Positions 19,116 through 28,077 of a stretch of 64,000 nucleotides of DNA are shown piece by piece (positions within the stretch are counted from its first letter, which is position 1; every line of letters begins with the position of its first letter). The DNA comes from Chryseobacterium scophthalmum (GTDB lineage Bacteria; Bacteroidota; Bacteroidia; Flavobacteriales; Weeksellaceae), in the NCBI RefSeq assembly GCF_900143185.1, contig NZ_FSRQ01000002.1:744001-808000 (forward strand). The letters run 5' to 3'. The position numbers were made by a program, and so were the translations under genes. A model generated the notes under the pieces. It was not told where the DNA came from, ran no database searches, and saw nothing but the letters and a program-made list of their open reading frames with translations.

Positions 19116-20846
19116 ATGATTAAGAGGTTTTTTGTACTATCTGGTTTATGTTTGTTTCTTGGTTTAACTGCTCAGAAAACACACACGGTTATAAAAGGTG
19201 ATACTCCCTACAATATTTCAAAGAAATACGGAATTTCTGTAGACGAGCTGTTGAAGTTGAATCCTAAAGTAAAAGACGGAAAACTGGCGATTGGAGATGT
19301 GGTTACCGTAAAATCGGGAACTGCAAATGCGGTTGCTGCAAAAACTCCTGTTGTAAACGCCTCTTCTAAAACCGGGAAAATCATTCTTCAGCCTAAACAA
19401 ACGGTTTACGGAATTACAAAACAGTATAAAATTTCTGAAACCGATTTGAGAAAGCTCAATCCAGAGTTAGATTCTCACATGAAAATCGGTGACGAAATCA
19501 CTTTACCTCTTGATAGCATCAAAAAATATGGTGGAAATCAGGCTGTAGCGACTACAGTAACAAAACCTGTCGAAACTTTTACAGAAACTGCTCCGGTAAA
19601 TAATAACAAAACTAAAATGGATTCCGGAAACGAAAGATCTTCAGCCGGAAATTCTCATTCTAATCAGGATGAATACGCTACTTATACCGTTGAACAAGGT
19701 GATACCGTTTTTTCAATTGTGAATAAGTTCGGAATTACAATTGATGAACTGGTTTCTTTAAATCCTGAATTATCAAAAGGTTTAAAAGCCGGAATGGTTA
19801 TCAAAATCAGAAAGCTTGATGCTGCTTATATCAAAAAGAATGGCGATGCTTTAAGTGTTGTTTTGATGCTTCCTTTCGGTTACAATACTGGCGAAACGCA
19901 ATATCGAGCAATGGCGACAGATTTTCTTACGGGAGCTAAATTAGCGATTGAAAGAAATGCTTCAGCCGGACAAAAATTAGATATTAAAATTGTTGATTCT
20001 GGTAACGAAGCTTCATTCAAAAGCTCTTTATCACAAATCAATCCAAATAATACCGATTTAATTATCGGACCTTTCTTCAAGTCGAATGTAATTGATCTTT
20101 TAGATTTTACTAAAACTCAGAAAATTCCTGTTGTTGCACCATTTGCAAACTCACCGGAATTATATAATTACAGCAACCTGATTATCGTTGAAACCAACGA
20201 TCAGACGTATGCCGATAAAATTGCGGAAGAAGTAAAATCGGTGTATTCTGATCAGAAAATTTATATTGTTGCAGACGCTAAAAAAGACAATGCCAATTAT
20301 CTGAAGTCAAGTCTTGAGAAAAATGTTAAAAATGCTCAGATTATTGTTGTAAATGCTGCTTCAGAAATCCAGTTGGATCAAAATATGATGACAGGACAAT
20401 CTGCTCCGGTTATTGCAATTTTGGCAAGCGATAATGATACGGTAGGTGAAGCTTTTTCAAATAAAGTAATTGCTTTGTCTAAAGAAGTTCAGGGTATGAA
20501 AGCATTCAGTATGTATGCTGTTCCGAGTTTCGATAAAAAAGTGGATGAGTTGAGCCAGGCAAGTTTGGTTTATCTGATGGACAGAAAAATCAACGCTGAT
20601 GGAAATTTTGAAAAAGAAATTTTAGCTACTTACAAATCAAAATACTGCAAAACTCCTGGGAAATATGCGGTAATTGGTTTTGATGTGGTAAACGATATGT
20701 TGACAAGAGAAAACAAAAAAGGAGAAATCTTTAAGCAAATCAATAAAGTACAGACTCAGTTGGCTACTAAATTTGAATTTGTAAAATCTAAATCAAACGG
20801 AGCTTATGTAAACACAGGCTTCAGAGTGATCAGATTGGTTCCTTAA
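19116..20846 (+). CDS. LysM-repeat protein fused to a periplasmic-binding-protein-like domain
   Basis: 576 residues with signal peptide (MIKRFFVLSGLCLFLGLTAQ). Three LysM modules, which bind N-acetylglucosamine in peptidoglycan, lie at about 21-66 (VIKGDTPYNISKKYGISV), 88-132 and 190-236 (VEQGDTVFSIVNKFGIT). The rest (about 245-576) looks like a type I periplasmic binding fold: VVLMLPFGYN, DLIIGPFFKSNVIDLLDF and KIPVVAPFANS are typical of the receptor-ligand family. It is therefore probably a wall-anchored periplasmic sensor or scaffold rather than an ABC transporter component, as no permease genes are near. It has its own promoter. Confidence 0.8.
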   Translation: MIKRFFVLSGLCLFLGLTAQKTHTVIKGDTPYNISKKYGISVDELLKLNPKVKDGKLAIGDVVTVKSGTANAVAAKTPVVNASSKTGKIILQPKQTVYGITKQYKISETDLRKLNPELDSHMKIGDEITLPLDSIKKYGGNQAVATTVTKPVETFTETAPVNNNKTKMDSGNERSSAGNSHSNQDEYATYTVEQGDTVFSIVNKFGITIDELVSLNPELSKGLKAGMVIKIRKLDAAYIKKNGDALSVVLMLPFGYNTGETQYRAMATDFLTGAKLAIERNASAGQKLDIKIVDSGNEASFKSSLSQINPNNTDLIIGPFFKSNVIDLLDFTKTQKIPVVAPFANSPELYNYSNLIIVETNDQTYADKIAEEVKSVYSDQKIYIVADAKKDNANYLKSSLEKNVKNAQIIVVNAASEIQLDQNMMTGQSAPVIAILASDNDTVGEAFSNKVIALSKEVQGMKAFSMYAVPSFDKKVDELSQASLVYLMDRKINADGNFEKEILATYKSKYCKTPGKYAVIGFDVVNDMLTRENKKGEIFKQINKVQTQLATKFEFVKSKSNGAYVNTGFRVIRLVP

Positions 20847-20873
20847 TTTCTTTAAGGACTTTATATTAAACTA

Positions 20874-20881
20874 TATTTTTG
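20874..20881 (+). promoter_or_regulatory. Candidate -7 element TATTTTTG before fabD
   Basis: Exact TAnnTTTG match 21 bp before the fabD ATG. The -33 TTG is not visible at the right distance. A short hairpin (CCTTAA...TTAAGG, 20841-20857) between the preceding stop and this element may be a weak terminator. Confidence 0.4.
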
Positions 20882-20902
20882 TATTAAACTTTAAATAAAT
20901 AA

Positions 20903-21778
20903 ATGAAAGCACTTGTATTTCCTGGTCAGGGATCACAGTTTGTAGGTATGGGAAAAGAATTATACGATTCCCGTAAAGACATTAAAGATCTGATGGAATC
21001 TGCTAACGAAATTTTAGGTTTTGATATTCTTTCCCTTATGTTTAGCGGGACAGATGAAGATCTTAAGAAAACGGAGGTTACTCAACCTTCAATATTCATA
21101 CATTCAGTTGCTGCTTTAAAAGCGGTAAACGGTCTTGGTGCCGAAATGGTTGCAGGACACTCTTTAGGAGAATTTTCTGCATTGGTTGCCAATGGAGTTT
21201 TATCTTTTGATGACGGTTTGAAACTGGTATCTGAAAGAGCTAAAGCAATGCAGGCTGCTTGTGATGCAAACCCAAGTTCTATGGCCGCAATTTTAGGTTT
21301 GGATGATGCTAAAGTGGAAGAAATTTGTGCATCAATCAGTGGAGTAGTGGTTCCTGCAAATTACAATTGTCCTGGACAATTGGTAATTTCTGGTGAAACG
21401 ATTGCCGTAGAAGAAGCTTGTGTTAAATTAAAAGAAGCTGGAGCAAAAAGAGCATTATTATTGCCGGTAAACGGAGCTTTCCATTCGCCATTAATGCAAC
21501 CTGCACAAGAAAGATTGGCTGCTGCAATTGAGAATACGAAATTCAGAAAGGCAACTATTCCTGTTTATCAGAATATTACAACAACTGCTGTTACAGATCC
21601 GGATCAGATTAAAGCTAATCTTATCGCTCAGTTAACGGGGCCTGTAAAATGGACACAGTCTGTTCAGAATATGATTAAAGATGGTGCTACAAATTTTGTA
21701 GAAGTGGGTCCTGGAAAAACACTTCAGGGATTAATCAAAAAAATTGATAGCGCAGTAGCATCTGCTTCTGCCATCTAA
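20903..21778 (+). CDS. fabD: Malonyl-CoA:ACP transacylase
   Basis: Transfers malonyl from CoA to acyl carrier protein for fatty-acid elongation. The 291-residue protein has the family landmarks: FPGQGSQ near the start, the nucleophile elbow GHSLGE with Ser87, the conserved Gln in TQPS, and the catalytic His in NGAFHSPLM. Length is normal. It is 11 bp upstream of the GHMP kinase gene, so the two are probably cotranscribed. Confidence 0.97.
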   Translation: MKALVFPGQGSQFVGMGKELYDSRKDIKDLMESANEILGFDILSLMFSGTDEDLKKTEVTQPSIFIHSVAALKAVNGLGAEMVAGHSLGEFSALVANGVLSFDDGLKLVSERAKAMQAACDANPSSMAAILGLDDAKVEEICASISGVVVPANYNCPGQLVISGETIAVEEACVKLKEAGAKRALLLPVNGAFHSPLMQPAQERLAAAIENTKFRKATIPVYQNITTTAVTDPDQIKANLIAQLTGPVKWTQSVQNMIKDGATNFVEVGPGKTLQGLIKKIDSAVASASAI

Positions 21779-21789
21779 TTAAAATAAAA

Positions 21790-22695
21790 ATGGGCGAAAT
21801 TTATTCACCGGGAAAGCTTATGCTTACTTCAGAATATTTCGCTGTAGACGGAGCTCTTGTCTTAGCGGTACCCACAAAGCTAGGACAGGAGTTTTTTTTT
21901 GAAGAAAAGCAAGACGGAAAATCAATTGTTTTCTGGGAAGCTTATCATCAAAACAAATTATGGCTAAAAGCTGTCATCGATTATAAAACATGGCAGATTT
22001 TAGAAACCAATATCAATCAAAGCGCAGAGTTTATTCTTAAAACTCTTAAAAATGTTCAGAGTCTTTCTGAAACTAAATTTAAAAGCACCGATACCTATCA
22101 TTTAAAAACAAATCTTCAGTTTCCATCAGATTATGGTTTGGGAAGCAGTTCTACTTTAATGAACAATCTTGCGGAATGGTCGCAGATTGATCCTTTCCAT
22201 TTAAATTCTATAAGTTTGGGTGGAAGCGGATACGATATTGCAGTTGCTAATGCAAAATCTGCAGTTTTGTTTCAGAACAAACCTAAAATACATTTTGAGA
22301 AGATAAATTTCAATCCAACATTTAAAAATGACTTGATTTTTATTCATCTCAATCAGAAGCAAGATAGTCGCGAAGCGATTCAACTTTACAGGTCAAAAAT
22401 AAAGTCTCAAATTATAGTAGACGAATTTTCAAATCTCACAAGAAATATTTTGTTATGTGATGAATTGGAAAATTTTTCAGAACTAATGATGTTACATGAG
22501 CAAAAAATTTCAGATTTTATTGAAATTCCGACAGTTAAGTCAAGGTTTTTCTCAGATTGCCCTAGTTTTGTTAAAAGTTTGGGAGCTTGGGGTGGCGATT
22601 TTGTAATGAGCTCAAAATTTGTAGGGTTTAAGGACTATTTTTGGGGAAAAGGTTTTACTACTGTTTTTGAGTGGGATGAAATAATCGGTTGTTAA
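21790..22695 (+). CDS. GHMP kinase of the GYDIA type
   Basis: 301-residue small-molecule kinase of the galactokinase/homoserine/mevalonate/phosphomevalonate superfamily. Seen: N-terminal [12 protein letters not shown] substrate motif, the ATP-binding motif 2 [11 protein letters not shown] (residues 112-122) and the GGSGYDIA signature (about 144-151) that names this Bacteroidota subgroup. Bacteroidota that make isoprenoids through mevalonate lack a canonical mevalonate kinase and this protein is a plausible replacement, but that is inference; the substrate is not shown by the sequence. Confidence 0.85.
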   Translation: MGEIYSPGKLMLTSEYFAVDGALVLAVPTKLGQEFFFEEKQDGKSIVFWEAYHQNKLWLKAVIDYKTWQILETNINQSAEFILKTLKNVQSLSETKFKSTDTYHLKTNLQFPSDYGLGSSSTLMNNLAEWSQIDPFHLNSISLGGSGYDIAVANAKSAVLFQNKPKIHFEKINFNPTFKNDLIFIHLNQKQDSREAIQLYRSKIKSQIIVDEFSNLTRNILLCDELENFSELMMLHEQKISDFIEIPTVKSRFFSDCPSFVKSLGAWGGDFVMSSKFVGFKDYFWGKGFTTVFEWDEIIGC

Positions 22696-22822
22696 TCAGG
22701 TTTTTATATCTGTCATTTTTTATTTGTCATTTTCGCTTATATGTTTATATTTATCCACGTTTAACAATTTGTTAATATTCATAATGTTAAACAGGCAAAA
22801 AGAAAAAGAAAATATAAGTAAA

Positions 22823-24439
22823 ATGAAAAACGCTAAAATCGTCCAAGATTTACAAAAATTAGGAATTAAAGGAGATTACGAATTAATTTATAATCCTTCA
22901 TACGAAGAGTTATATCAAGCGGAAGTTTCACCTGAAAATCAGGGTTTTGAGAAAGCTGAGCTTACAGAATCTGGTGCAGTTTCTGTAAAAACGGGAATTT
23001 TCACTGGTCGTTCGCCTAAAGACAGGTATATTGTTCAGGATGATGTTACAAAAGATACTATTTTCTGGGATGGTAAAGTAAATTTACCTACAACACCTGA
23101 AATTTTCGAATCATGTAAAGATTTGGTATTGACTCAACTTTCTGATGCGAAAAAGATTTATGTAGTGGATACTTTTTGTGGAACCAATATCGACACAAGA
23201 TTAAAAGTAAGATTTATCGTTGAAGTTGCTTGGCAGGCGCATTTCGTTACAAATATGTTTATCCGTCCTTCTCACTTCGAGTTAGAAAACTTCGGAGAAC
23301 CAGATTTTACAGTAATCAACGGATCAAAAACTACAAACCCTAACTGGGAAGCGCAGGAATTAAATTCTGAAAACTTTGTCATGTTTAACCTTACTGAAAA
23401 ACTTCAGATTATTGGAGGAACTTGGTATGGTGGTGAAATGAAAAAAGGAATGTTTGCAATGATGAATTATTACCTTCCATTAAAAGGAATGGCATCAATG
23501 CACTGTTCTGCAAACGTAGGAGAAGAAGGAGATGTAGCGTTATTCTTCGGACTTTCGGGAACAGGAAAAACTACTTTGTCTGCAGATCCTAAAAGATATT
23601 TAATTGGTGATGACGAGCACGGTTGGGATAATAACGGGGTTTTCAATTACGAAGGTGGTTGTTATGCTAAAGTAATCGATTTGTCAGCAGAAAAAGAGCC
23701 GGATATTTTCAGAGCGATAAAAAGAGATGCACTTCTTGAAAACGTTGTGGTACACGACGGTGTTGCTGATTACACAGACGGATCTATCACTGAAAACACA
23801 AGAGTTTCTTACCCGATTTATCATATCAACAAAATCGTTTTGCCTTCTAAAGCAGGTCACGCAAGTAAGATTGTTTATCTTTCTGCTGATGCTTTCGGAG
23901 TATTGCCTCCGGTTTCTATTTTAGATGAAAACCAGGCTCAATATCATTTCCTTTGTGGATATACTTCAAAATTAGCGGGAACTGAAAGAGGAATTACTGA
24001 ACCAGAACCATCTTTCTCACCTGCATTTGGTGAAGCGTTCTTAACACTGCACCCAACAATGTATTCTAAAACATTGATCGGGAAAATGAAAGAACACGGT
24101 GCAAAAGCTTATTTAGTAAACACTGGATGGAACGGTACCGGAAAAAGAATCTCGTTAAAAGATACAAGAGCAATCATTGATTCTATCATCGACGGATCAA
24201 TCGAAAAAGCTGAAAAAACAACGATCCCAGTAATGAATTTAGAAATTCCAACTTCATTGCCAAATGTTTCTGAAGGGATTTTAGATCCTAGAGATACATA
24301 CAACGATGTTGCAGAATGGGAAGAAAAAGCAAAAGATCTTGCTGCAAAATATATCAAAAACTTCGAGCAGTATTGTAATACTGACGAAGGCAAAAAGCTG
24401 ATTGCTTCTGGTCCTCAATTGCAGGAACAGACCATTTAG
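22823..24439 (+). CDS. pckA: Phosphoenolpyruvate carboxykinase (ATP)
   Basis: Converts oxaloacetate to phosphoenolpyruvate with ATP, the entry step of gluconeogenesis. I place the start at the ATG at 22823 ([14 protein letters not shown]), giving 538 residues, the usual length; the frame stays open to 22724 but the extra 33 residues are hydrophobic and not part of the family. Motifs: [12 protein letters not shown], the PEPCK P-loop [11 protein letters not shown] from residue 243, and the metal-binding IGDDEHGW. Followed by a strong terminator shared with the convergent AraC gene. Confidence 0.97.
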   Translation: MKNAKIVQDLQKLGIKGDYELIYNPSYEELYQAEVSPENQGFEKAELTESGAVSVKTGIFTGRSPKDRYIVQDDVTKDTIFWDGKVNLPTTPEIFESCKDLVLTQLSDAKKIYVVDTFCGTNIDTRLKVRFIVEVAWQAHFVTNMFIRPSHFELENFGEPDFTVINGSKTTNPNWEAQELNSENFVMFNLTEKLQIIGGTWYGGEMKKGMFAMMNYYLPLKGMASMHCSANVGEEGDVALFFGLSGTGKTTLSADPKRYLIGDDEHGWDNNGVFNYEGGCYAKVIDLSAEKEPDIFRAIKRDALLENVVVHDGVADYTDGSITENTRVSYPIYHINKIVLPSKAGHASKIVYLSADAFGVLPPVSILDENQAQYHFLCGYTSKLAGTERGITEPEPSFSPAFGEAFLTLHPTMYSKTLIGKMKEHGAKAYLVNTGWNGTGKRISLKDTRAIIDSIIDGSIEKAEKTTIPVMNLEIPTSLPNVSEGILDPRDTYNDVAEWEEKAKDLAAKYIKNFEQYCNTDEGKKLIASGPQLQEQTI

Positions 24440-24450
24440 AAATAGTGAAG

Positions 24451-24480
24451 AAAGGCTCATCAATTTGATGAGCCTTTTTT
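24451..24480 (+). terminator. Intrinsic terminator after pckA
   Basis: 11-bp perfect stem (24451-24461 with 24467-24477, core GGCTCATC) around AATTT, followed by six T. It lies between pckA and the convergent AraC-type gene. Confidence 0.88.
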
Positions 24481-24491
24481 ATTTTTGTAAA

Positions 24492-25469
24492 TTAATTTTT
24501 ATAATTTAATTGCACATATTCTGAAGGTGTAATTTCTTCTATCTGCTTAAAAACACGGTTAAATGTCGATTGATTTGAAAAGCCAGCTTCTGTATAAATA
24601 TACATTAAAGTAGTTTTTTGAAAATCAATTTCATTAAAAAGTTGTTTTACGTGATTGATTCTGTAAATATTTAGATAGCTGTTGAAATTAGGATACCCTT
24701 TATAGCGAATAGCTTTGGAAATGTAAGTACTATTAACATCCAATATTACGCTCAGTTTTGAAAGATTGAATTTTACATCTTTAAAAAGCATATCTTCTTT
24801 CATTACGTTTTCTATTTTTCCGAATAATTTTTCCATATTTTCAACATCGGTATCCTCTGTTAGTACATTGGCCTCTGTTACTTTTATGGTTTCTTTATGA
24901 GCTTCTTCAAATTTCATAAATCTAGATAAAACTTCAAGTTTTCTGATTTTATCTTTGTAATAAATCAACAAAACAACAACCAGAATATTTGAAATATATA
25001 CAATAGTATCTGTAAAGATTACTTCTTGTTGGCTATGTGCTGGAAAATTGAAATTATTTGCCACTATATATCCAATAATAATGTTTAATAATGTATATAT
25101 AGTATATTTTAACACTTCTTTGCGTCTAAAAAATATATGAGCAGCAAGAGGAATTGGTAAAAGCCAGCAAAAACTTGCAACGGAATTATGCCAAAATATA
25201 AGCATAATATAAAAGTTAAATAATGGTGCAACTATTAAATATGTATGAACAATTGTATTGATATTGTATTTTTTTCGCGCAAGCAAATAACTGTAACTTG
25301 CAAAAAACAACCCTATAATTAAGTACCAAGAGAGTATTTTATTTGGAATGAAAAAGGTGAATATTATAATATATACAATTAATACGGATGCCATAAGAAT
25401 TGTATATCTGTCCATCAATTCATATTTTACTTTTTTTATTTGTTCATCTTTCGATTTTAAATCTGACAT
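24492..25469 (-). CDS. Membrane-embedded AraC-family transcriptional regulator
   Basis: 325 residues. The N-terminal half (about 20-185) has five or six hydrophobic membrane segments (for example YTILMASVLIVYIIIFTFFI), and the C-terminal about 100 residues form an AraC-type double helix-turn-helix: LSVILDVNSTYISKAI and IYTEAGFSNQSTFNRVFK followed by TPSEY. It probably senses a membrane or envelope signal and binds DNA from the membrane. It is divergent from the secreted surface protein gene at 25844, 374 bp away, which is a candidate target. Ligand unknown. Confidence 0.85.
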   Translation of the reverse strand: MSDLKSKDEQIKKVKYELMDRYTILMASVLIVYIIIFTFFIPNKILSWYLIIGLFFASYSYLLARKKYNINTIVHTYLIVAPLFNFYIMLIFWHNSVASFCWLLPIPLAAHIFFRRKEVLKYTIYTLLNIIIGYIVANNFNFPAHSQQEVIFTDTIVYISNILVVVLLIYYKDKIRKLEVLSRFMKFEEAHKETIKVTEANVLTEDTDVENMEKLFGKIENVMKEDMLFKDVKFNLSKLSVILDVNSTYISKAIRYKGYPNFNSYLNIYRINHVKQLFNEIDFQKTTLMYIYTEAGFSNQSTFNRVFKQIEEITPSEYVQLNYKN

Positions 25470-25608
25470 CCTTAATTAATATTTCTATAATGATAAATGA
25501 ATTTTAATAAATGACTTACGTAACGTGCTCATTTAGAAAGGTACAAAAAAATATCAGTTATATACGGGTTTTCATTTATGAAGTTTTTTTTTGATTTACA
25601 CAGATCTG

Positions 25609-25616
25609 TAATTTTG
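25609..25616 (+). promoter_or_regulatory. Candidate -7 element TAATTTTG far upstream of the surface-protein gene
   Basis: Exact TAnnTTTG match about 230 bp before the ATG at 25844; a TTG lies 15 bp upstream, shorter than usual. If it is used, the transcript has a leader of about 220 nt that ends in the hairpin at 25794-25819. Otherwise the 374-bp intergenic region shows nothing recognisable. Confidence 0.3.
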
Positions 25617-25793
25617 TAAAAAGACAAACGAAATTACTATTACGTGTTATCTGCACTAGTGTATTTGATCTCAATTTTTTACTGCAAGGGTTGGCTTAGC
25701 GAAAATTAATATACTCAAAACATAAAAATATTTATTTACATTTTTACGATAAATCACTAACACAATTGTCATTATATAAAAAAGTAGTTACGG

Positions 25794-25819
25794 AAAGAGC
25801 ATAATTCTGTGCTCTTTTT
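25794..25819 (+). terminator. Terminator-like hairpin in the leader of the surface-protein gene
   Basis: Perfect 8-bp stem AAAGAGCA/TGCTCTTT (25794-25801 with 25810-25817) followed by T residues, 24 bp before the ATG at 25844. The gene upstream points away, so there is no coding transcript to end here; it may be an attenuator or the end of a small RNA. Confidence 0.5.
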
Positions 25820-25843
25820 AGATGTTAATTAAAAAAAATTAAA

Positions 25844-27139
25844 ATGAAAAAAACATTATTTCTTTTTTCAATCTTGTCTTCTATTTTGGGATACTCCCAA
25901 GTTGGTGTCAATACCGAGAATCCCCAAGGGATTTTTAACGTAGATGGACGAAAAGACAATACAGCTACCGGAATACCAACGGTTGCTCAGCAGGCGAATG
26001 ATTTTGTTGTGACAGTAAATGGGAGTGTAGGAATCGGAACAACTATTCCCAACGCATCTGCAATTTTAGACATTAATGTAGATGGGCTAACTTCCGGGAA
26101 TAAAAAAGGTTTTTTGGGTCCCAAAGCAGAATTGTCATCTGAAACGGATCAGGTTACAATACCTTCACCAGCAACAGGATTATTGGTATATAACTTGGGA
26201 ACGGGAGGACTTGTTTACAATGGATATGTATTTTGGAACGGTACGGAATGGAGAACACTGAGTAATGGGAGTCTTACTCCCGGAACCATTGGTGCCATTA
26301 CTTGTAACGGTGTACAGCTTAGTCCAAGCACATATACTTTAGGAATTCCTTATACAGGAACGATGAATGTGCCTTATACAGGAGGAAACGGAGGGGTTTA
26401 TCCTGCGCAAACTGTTGGTCCTGTGAATGGACTTACTGCAACTTTATCTGCAGGCAATTTTAATTCTGGTTCAGGCACGCTTAGTTATACTGTTTCCGGA
26501 ACACCCACTGTGACGAGTCCTGTTACTACAGTTTTTTCATTAAATATTGGTGGGAAAACATGTAATGCAGTTATTGGAGCAGGGGAGGAAATTGCGCCAG
26601 GAAGTCTGGTTTTTTATAAAGCAAGTATTCCTGCTAATCCTGCCAATGTTTGGTTAAGTGCTTATGCTTCTGATCTTCCTATTTTAGGGGGGAAATTGAG
26701 ATTGGATGCTTTTTTTAATGCTGACTCAAGTATTGGTGTAGGAGGAGTTTCCATGTTTCCACGATTGGTTAATACTTCTTCGTCACCTGTTAAATTTTGG
26801 TTTAGTGCATTAACTACTGTTGATAGATTCAATGCTGGAAATTATTTGCTTGCTCCTAGTATTCCTACAGGTTCTGGTACTGCTCTTGCTCCTTCTGCTT
26901 ATGTAGAATTGGATAACGGAATCTATTTTAACTTAGGATACGATGATAGAGTAGGAACCAGTATACCAAGAATTATAGGAAGTGGTGGGAATGCTCACCA
27001 AGAGGTTCTTACAATGGATCTTGCATTAGATGATACTTGGTACAGGGTTTATTATTTCCCAATAGTTAATAATAAAAATACAGCAGTAACAACAGATGAT
27101 ACAAGAGATATTTATTTGTCTATACAAAGATTGTATTAA
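25844..27139 (+). CDS. Secreted cell-surface protein of unknown function
   Basis: 431 residues with signal peptide (MKKTLFLFSILSSILGYSQ). The N-terminus has the flavobacterial pattern VGVNTENPQGIFNVDG and VGIGTTIPNASAILDIN, found in secreted surface or tail-fibre-like proteins, followed by GLLVYNLGTGG and a Gly/Thr/Pro-rich region with PYTGGNGGVYPAQTVG. No adhesion domain or type IX secretion tail is recognised with confidence. It probably is exported to the surface. A strong terminator follows, so it is a single-gene unit, possibly controlled by the divergent AraC regulator. Confidence 0.65.
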   Translation: MKKTLFLFSILSSILGYSQVGVNTENPQGIFNVDGRKDNTATGIPTVAQQANDFVVTVNGSVGIGTTIPNASAILDINVDGLTSGNKKGFLGPKAELSSETDQVTIPSPATGLLVYNLGTGGLVYNGYVFWNGTEWRTLSNGSLTPGTIGAITCNGVQLSPSTYTLGIPYTGTMNVPYTGGNGGVYPAQTVGPVNGLTATLSAGNFNSGSGTLSYTVSGTPTVTSPVTTVFSLNIGGKTCNAVIGAGEEIAPGSLVFYKASIPANPANVWLSAYASDLPILGGKLRLDAFFNADSSIGVGGVSMFPRLVNTSSSPVKFWFSALTTVDRFNAGNYLLAPSIPTGSGTALAPSAYVELDNGIYFNLGYDDRVGTSIPRIIGSGGNAHQEVLTMDLALDDTWYRVYYFPIVNNKNTAVTTDDTRDIYLSIQRLY

Positions 27140-27158
27140 TTAAATTACTTACGAAACT

Positions 27159-27197
27159 AAGTTCGGTTTAAACATTTGTTTAAACCGAACTTTTTTA
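27159..27197 (+). terminator. Intrinsic terminator after the surface-protein gene
   Basis: Perfect 15-bp stem (27159-27173 with 27178-27192, core GTTCGGTTTAAAC) around ATTT, followed by T residues. Confidence 0.9.
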
Positions 27198-27247
27198 TTT
27201 TAGCAATAAATTAAATTTTCTACAATTTATGATTGTGTAAACATATA

Positions 27248-27655
27248 TTATTTTAAACTCAAAACTGCCAATCGATATCCTTCCATTCCAAAGCCGGACA
27301 AAACTGCATCCGTACAAGCTGCCGTTACAGATTTCTGCCTAAATTCTTCTCTTTTGTAAATATTACTGATGTGAACTTCTACTTTCTGTTTCTGAATATT
27401 CTTTAAACAATCCGCAATTGCATAAGAGTAATGTGTGAAAGCTCCGGGATTAATAACAACTGCATCAAAATCATCTACCTGAAGCCTGTTAATCAGTTCT
27501 CCTTCAATATTCGACTGATAATAATTCAATTCATGAGCGGGAAATTCAGACTTTAATTTTTCTAAATACTCTTCCATAGAAACACTACCGTAAATTTCGG
27601 GCTCTCTCGTGCCTAACAGATTGAGATTAGGACCATTTATAATTAAAACTTTCAT
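27248..27655 (-). CDS. aroQ: Type II 3-dehydroquinate dehydratase
   Basis: Dehydrates 3-dehydroquinate to 3-dehydroshikimate in the shikimate pathway. The 135-residue protein carries the family landmarks NGPNLNLLGTREPEIYG at the N-terminus (catalytic Arg and Tyr of the lid), INPGAFTHYSYAI in the middle and VEVHISNIYKREEFR with the catalytic His. Length slightly short of the usual 140-150. It stands alone on the minus strand. Confidence 0.97.
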   Translation of the reverse strand: MKVLIINGPNLNLLGTREPEIYGSVSMEEYLEKLKSEFPAHELNYYQSNIEGELINRLQVDDFDAVVINPGAFTHYSYAIADCLKNIQKQKVEVHISNIYKREEFRQKSVTAACTDAVLSGFGMEGYRLAVLSLK

Positions 27656-27843
27656 AGTATAAATTTAGAAAGTTTTTTTAATAAGTCGAAAGCTTTTCTA
27701 TTTTAAATCATTTTTTAGAATTGCATTATTTTTAATGATATTTATCATATTTGAGAATTTGATAATCTTTATAACCCCCTATTTTAGTGTTTTTTAAGAA
27801 TGTATTAAGTTAATTTTTATTAAATAATAATTTAAAATCATAA

Positions 27844-27864
27844 AGTCTACTTGTTTTGTAGACT
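27844..27864. promoter_or_regulatory. Inverted repeat overlapping the -33 region of the riboswitch promoter
   Basis: AGTCTAC-N7-GTAGACT, perfect 7-bp arms at 27844-27850 and 27858-27864. It spans the TTG at 27851-27853, so a protein bound there would affect promoter use. No known operator matches; chance cannot be excluded. Confidence 0.35.
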
Positions 27865-27881
27865 AATTGTTTTTAGATTTG
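27851..27881 (+). promoter_or_regulatory. Promoter of the SAM riboswitch-susCD operon
   Basis: TTG at 27851-27853, 20-bp spacer, TAGATTTG at 27874-27881 (exact TAnnTTTG). It lies 18 bp upstream of the aptamer, so the riboswitch starts almost at the 5' end of the RNA. Confidence 0.75.
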
Positions 27882-27899
27882 CAAACATATTTCGATCGG

Positions 27900-27992
27900 C
27901 TTATAAAGAAAGATGGAGGGAACTGACCCTGTGAAGTCTTAACAACCTGCTCTTTGCAAGGTGTTACATTCAGCCTTTAAAGGAAAAATAAG
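27900..27992 (+). ncRNA. SAM-I riboswitch aptamer (S-box)
   Basis: The aptamer senses S-adenosylmethionine and lowers expression of the genes behind it. P1 is CTTAT (27900-27904) with ATAAG (27988-27992). The conserved kink-turn/P2 stretch GATGGAGGGA, the CTGTGAAG and AACAACCT core, P3 CCT...AGG around 27948-27961 and P4 CCTTTAAAGG (27974-27983) follow in the S-box order. Assigned from these conserved blocks; a covariance-model search against the SAM-I family would confirm it. Confidence 0.88.
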
Positions 27993-28018
27993 CAATTGGT
28001 TAATCGTATTTATCGATG

Positions 28019-28051
28019 CCCTTTGCTGTCTTTTCTGCAAAGGGTTAATTT
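28019..28051 (+). terminator. Riboswitch expression platform: terminator with competing antiterminator
   Basis: CCCTTTGC (28019-28026) pairs with GCAAAGGG (28037-28044), then a T-rich tail. The stretch 28023-28036 can instead pair with 27982-27995, which contains the 3' strand of P1 (6 plus 5 base pairs around a 3-nt internal loop). Ligand-bound aptamer would hold P1 and free the terminator, so this is an OFF switch. Confidence 0.75.
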
Positions 28052-28077
28052 TTAAAATTTGATAAATGAAATGAGTT

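Noticed and set aside
22724..22822. N-terminal extension of pckA
   Set aside because: The extra 33 residues are hydrophobic and absent from the family; the ATG at 22823 gives the normal 538 residues.
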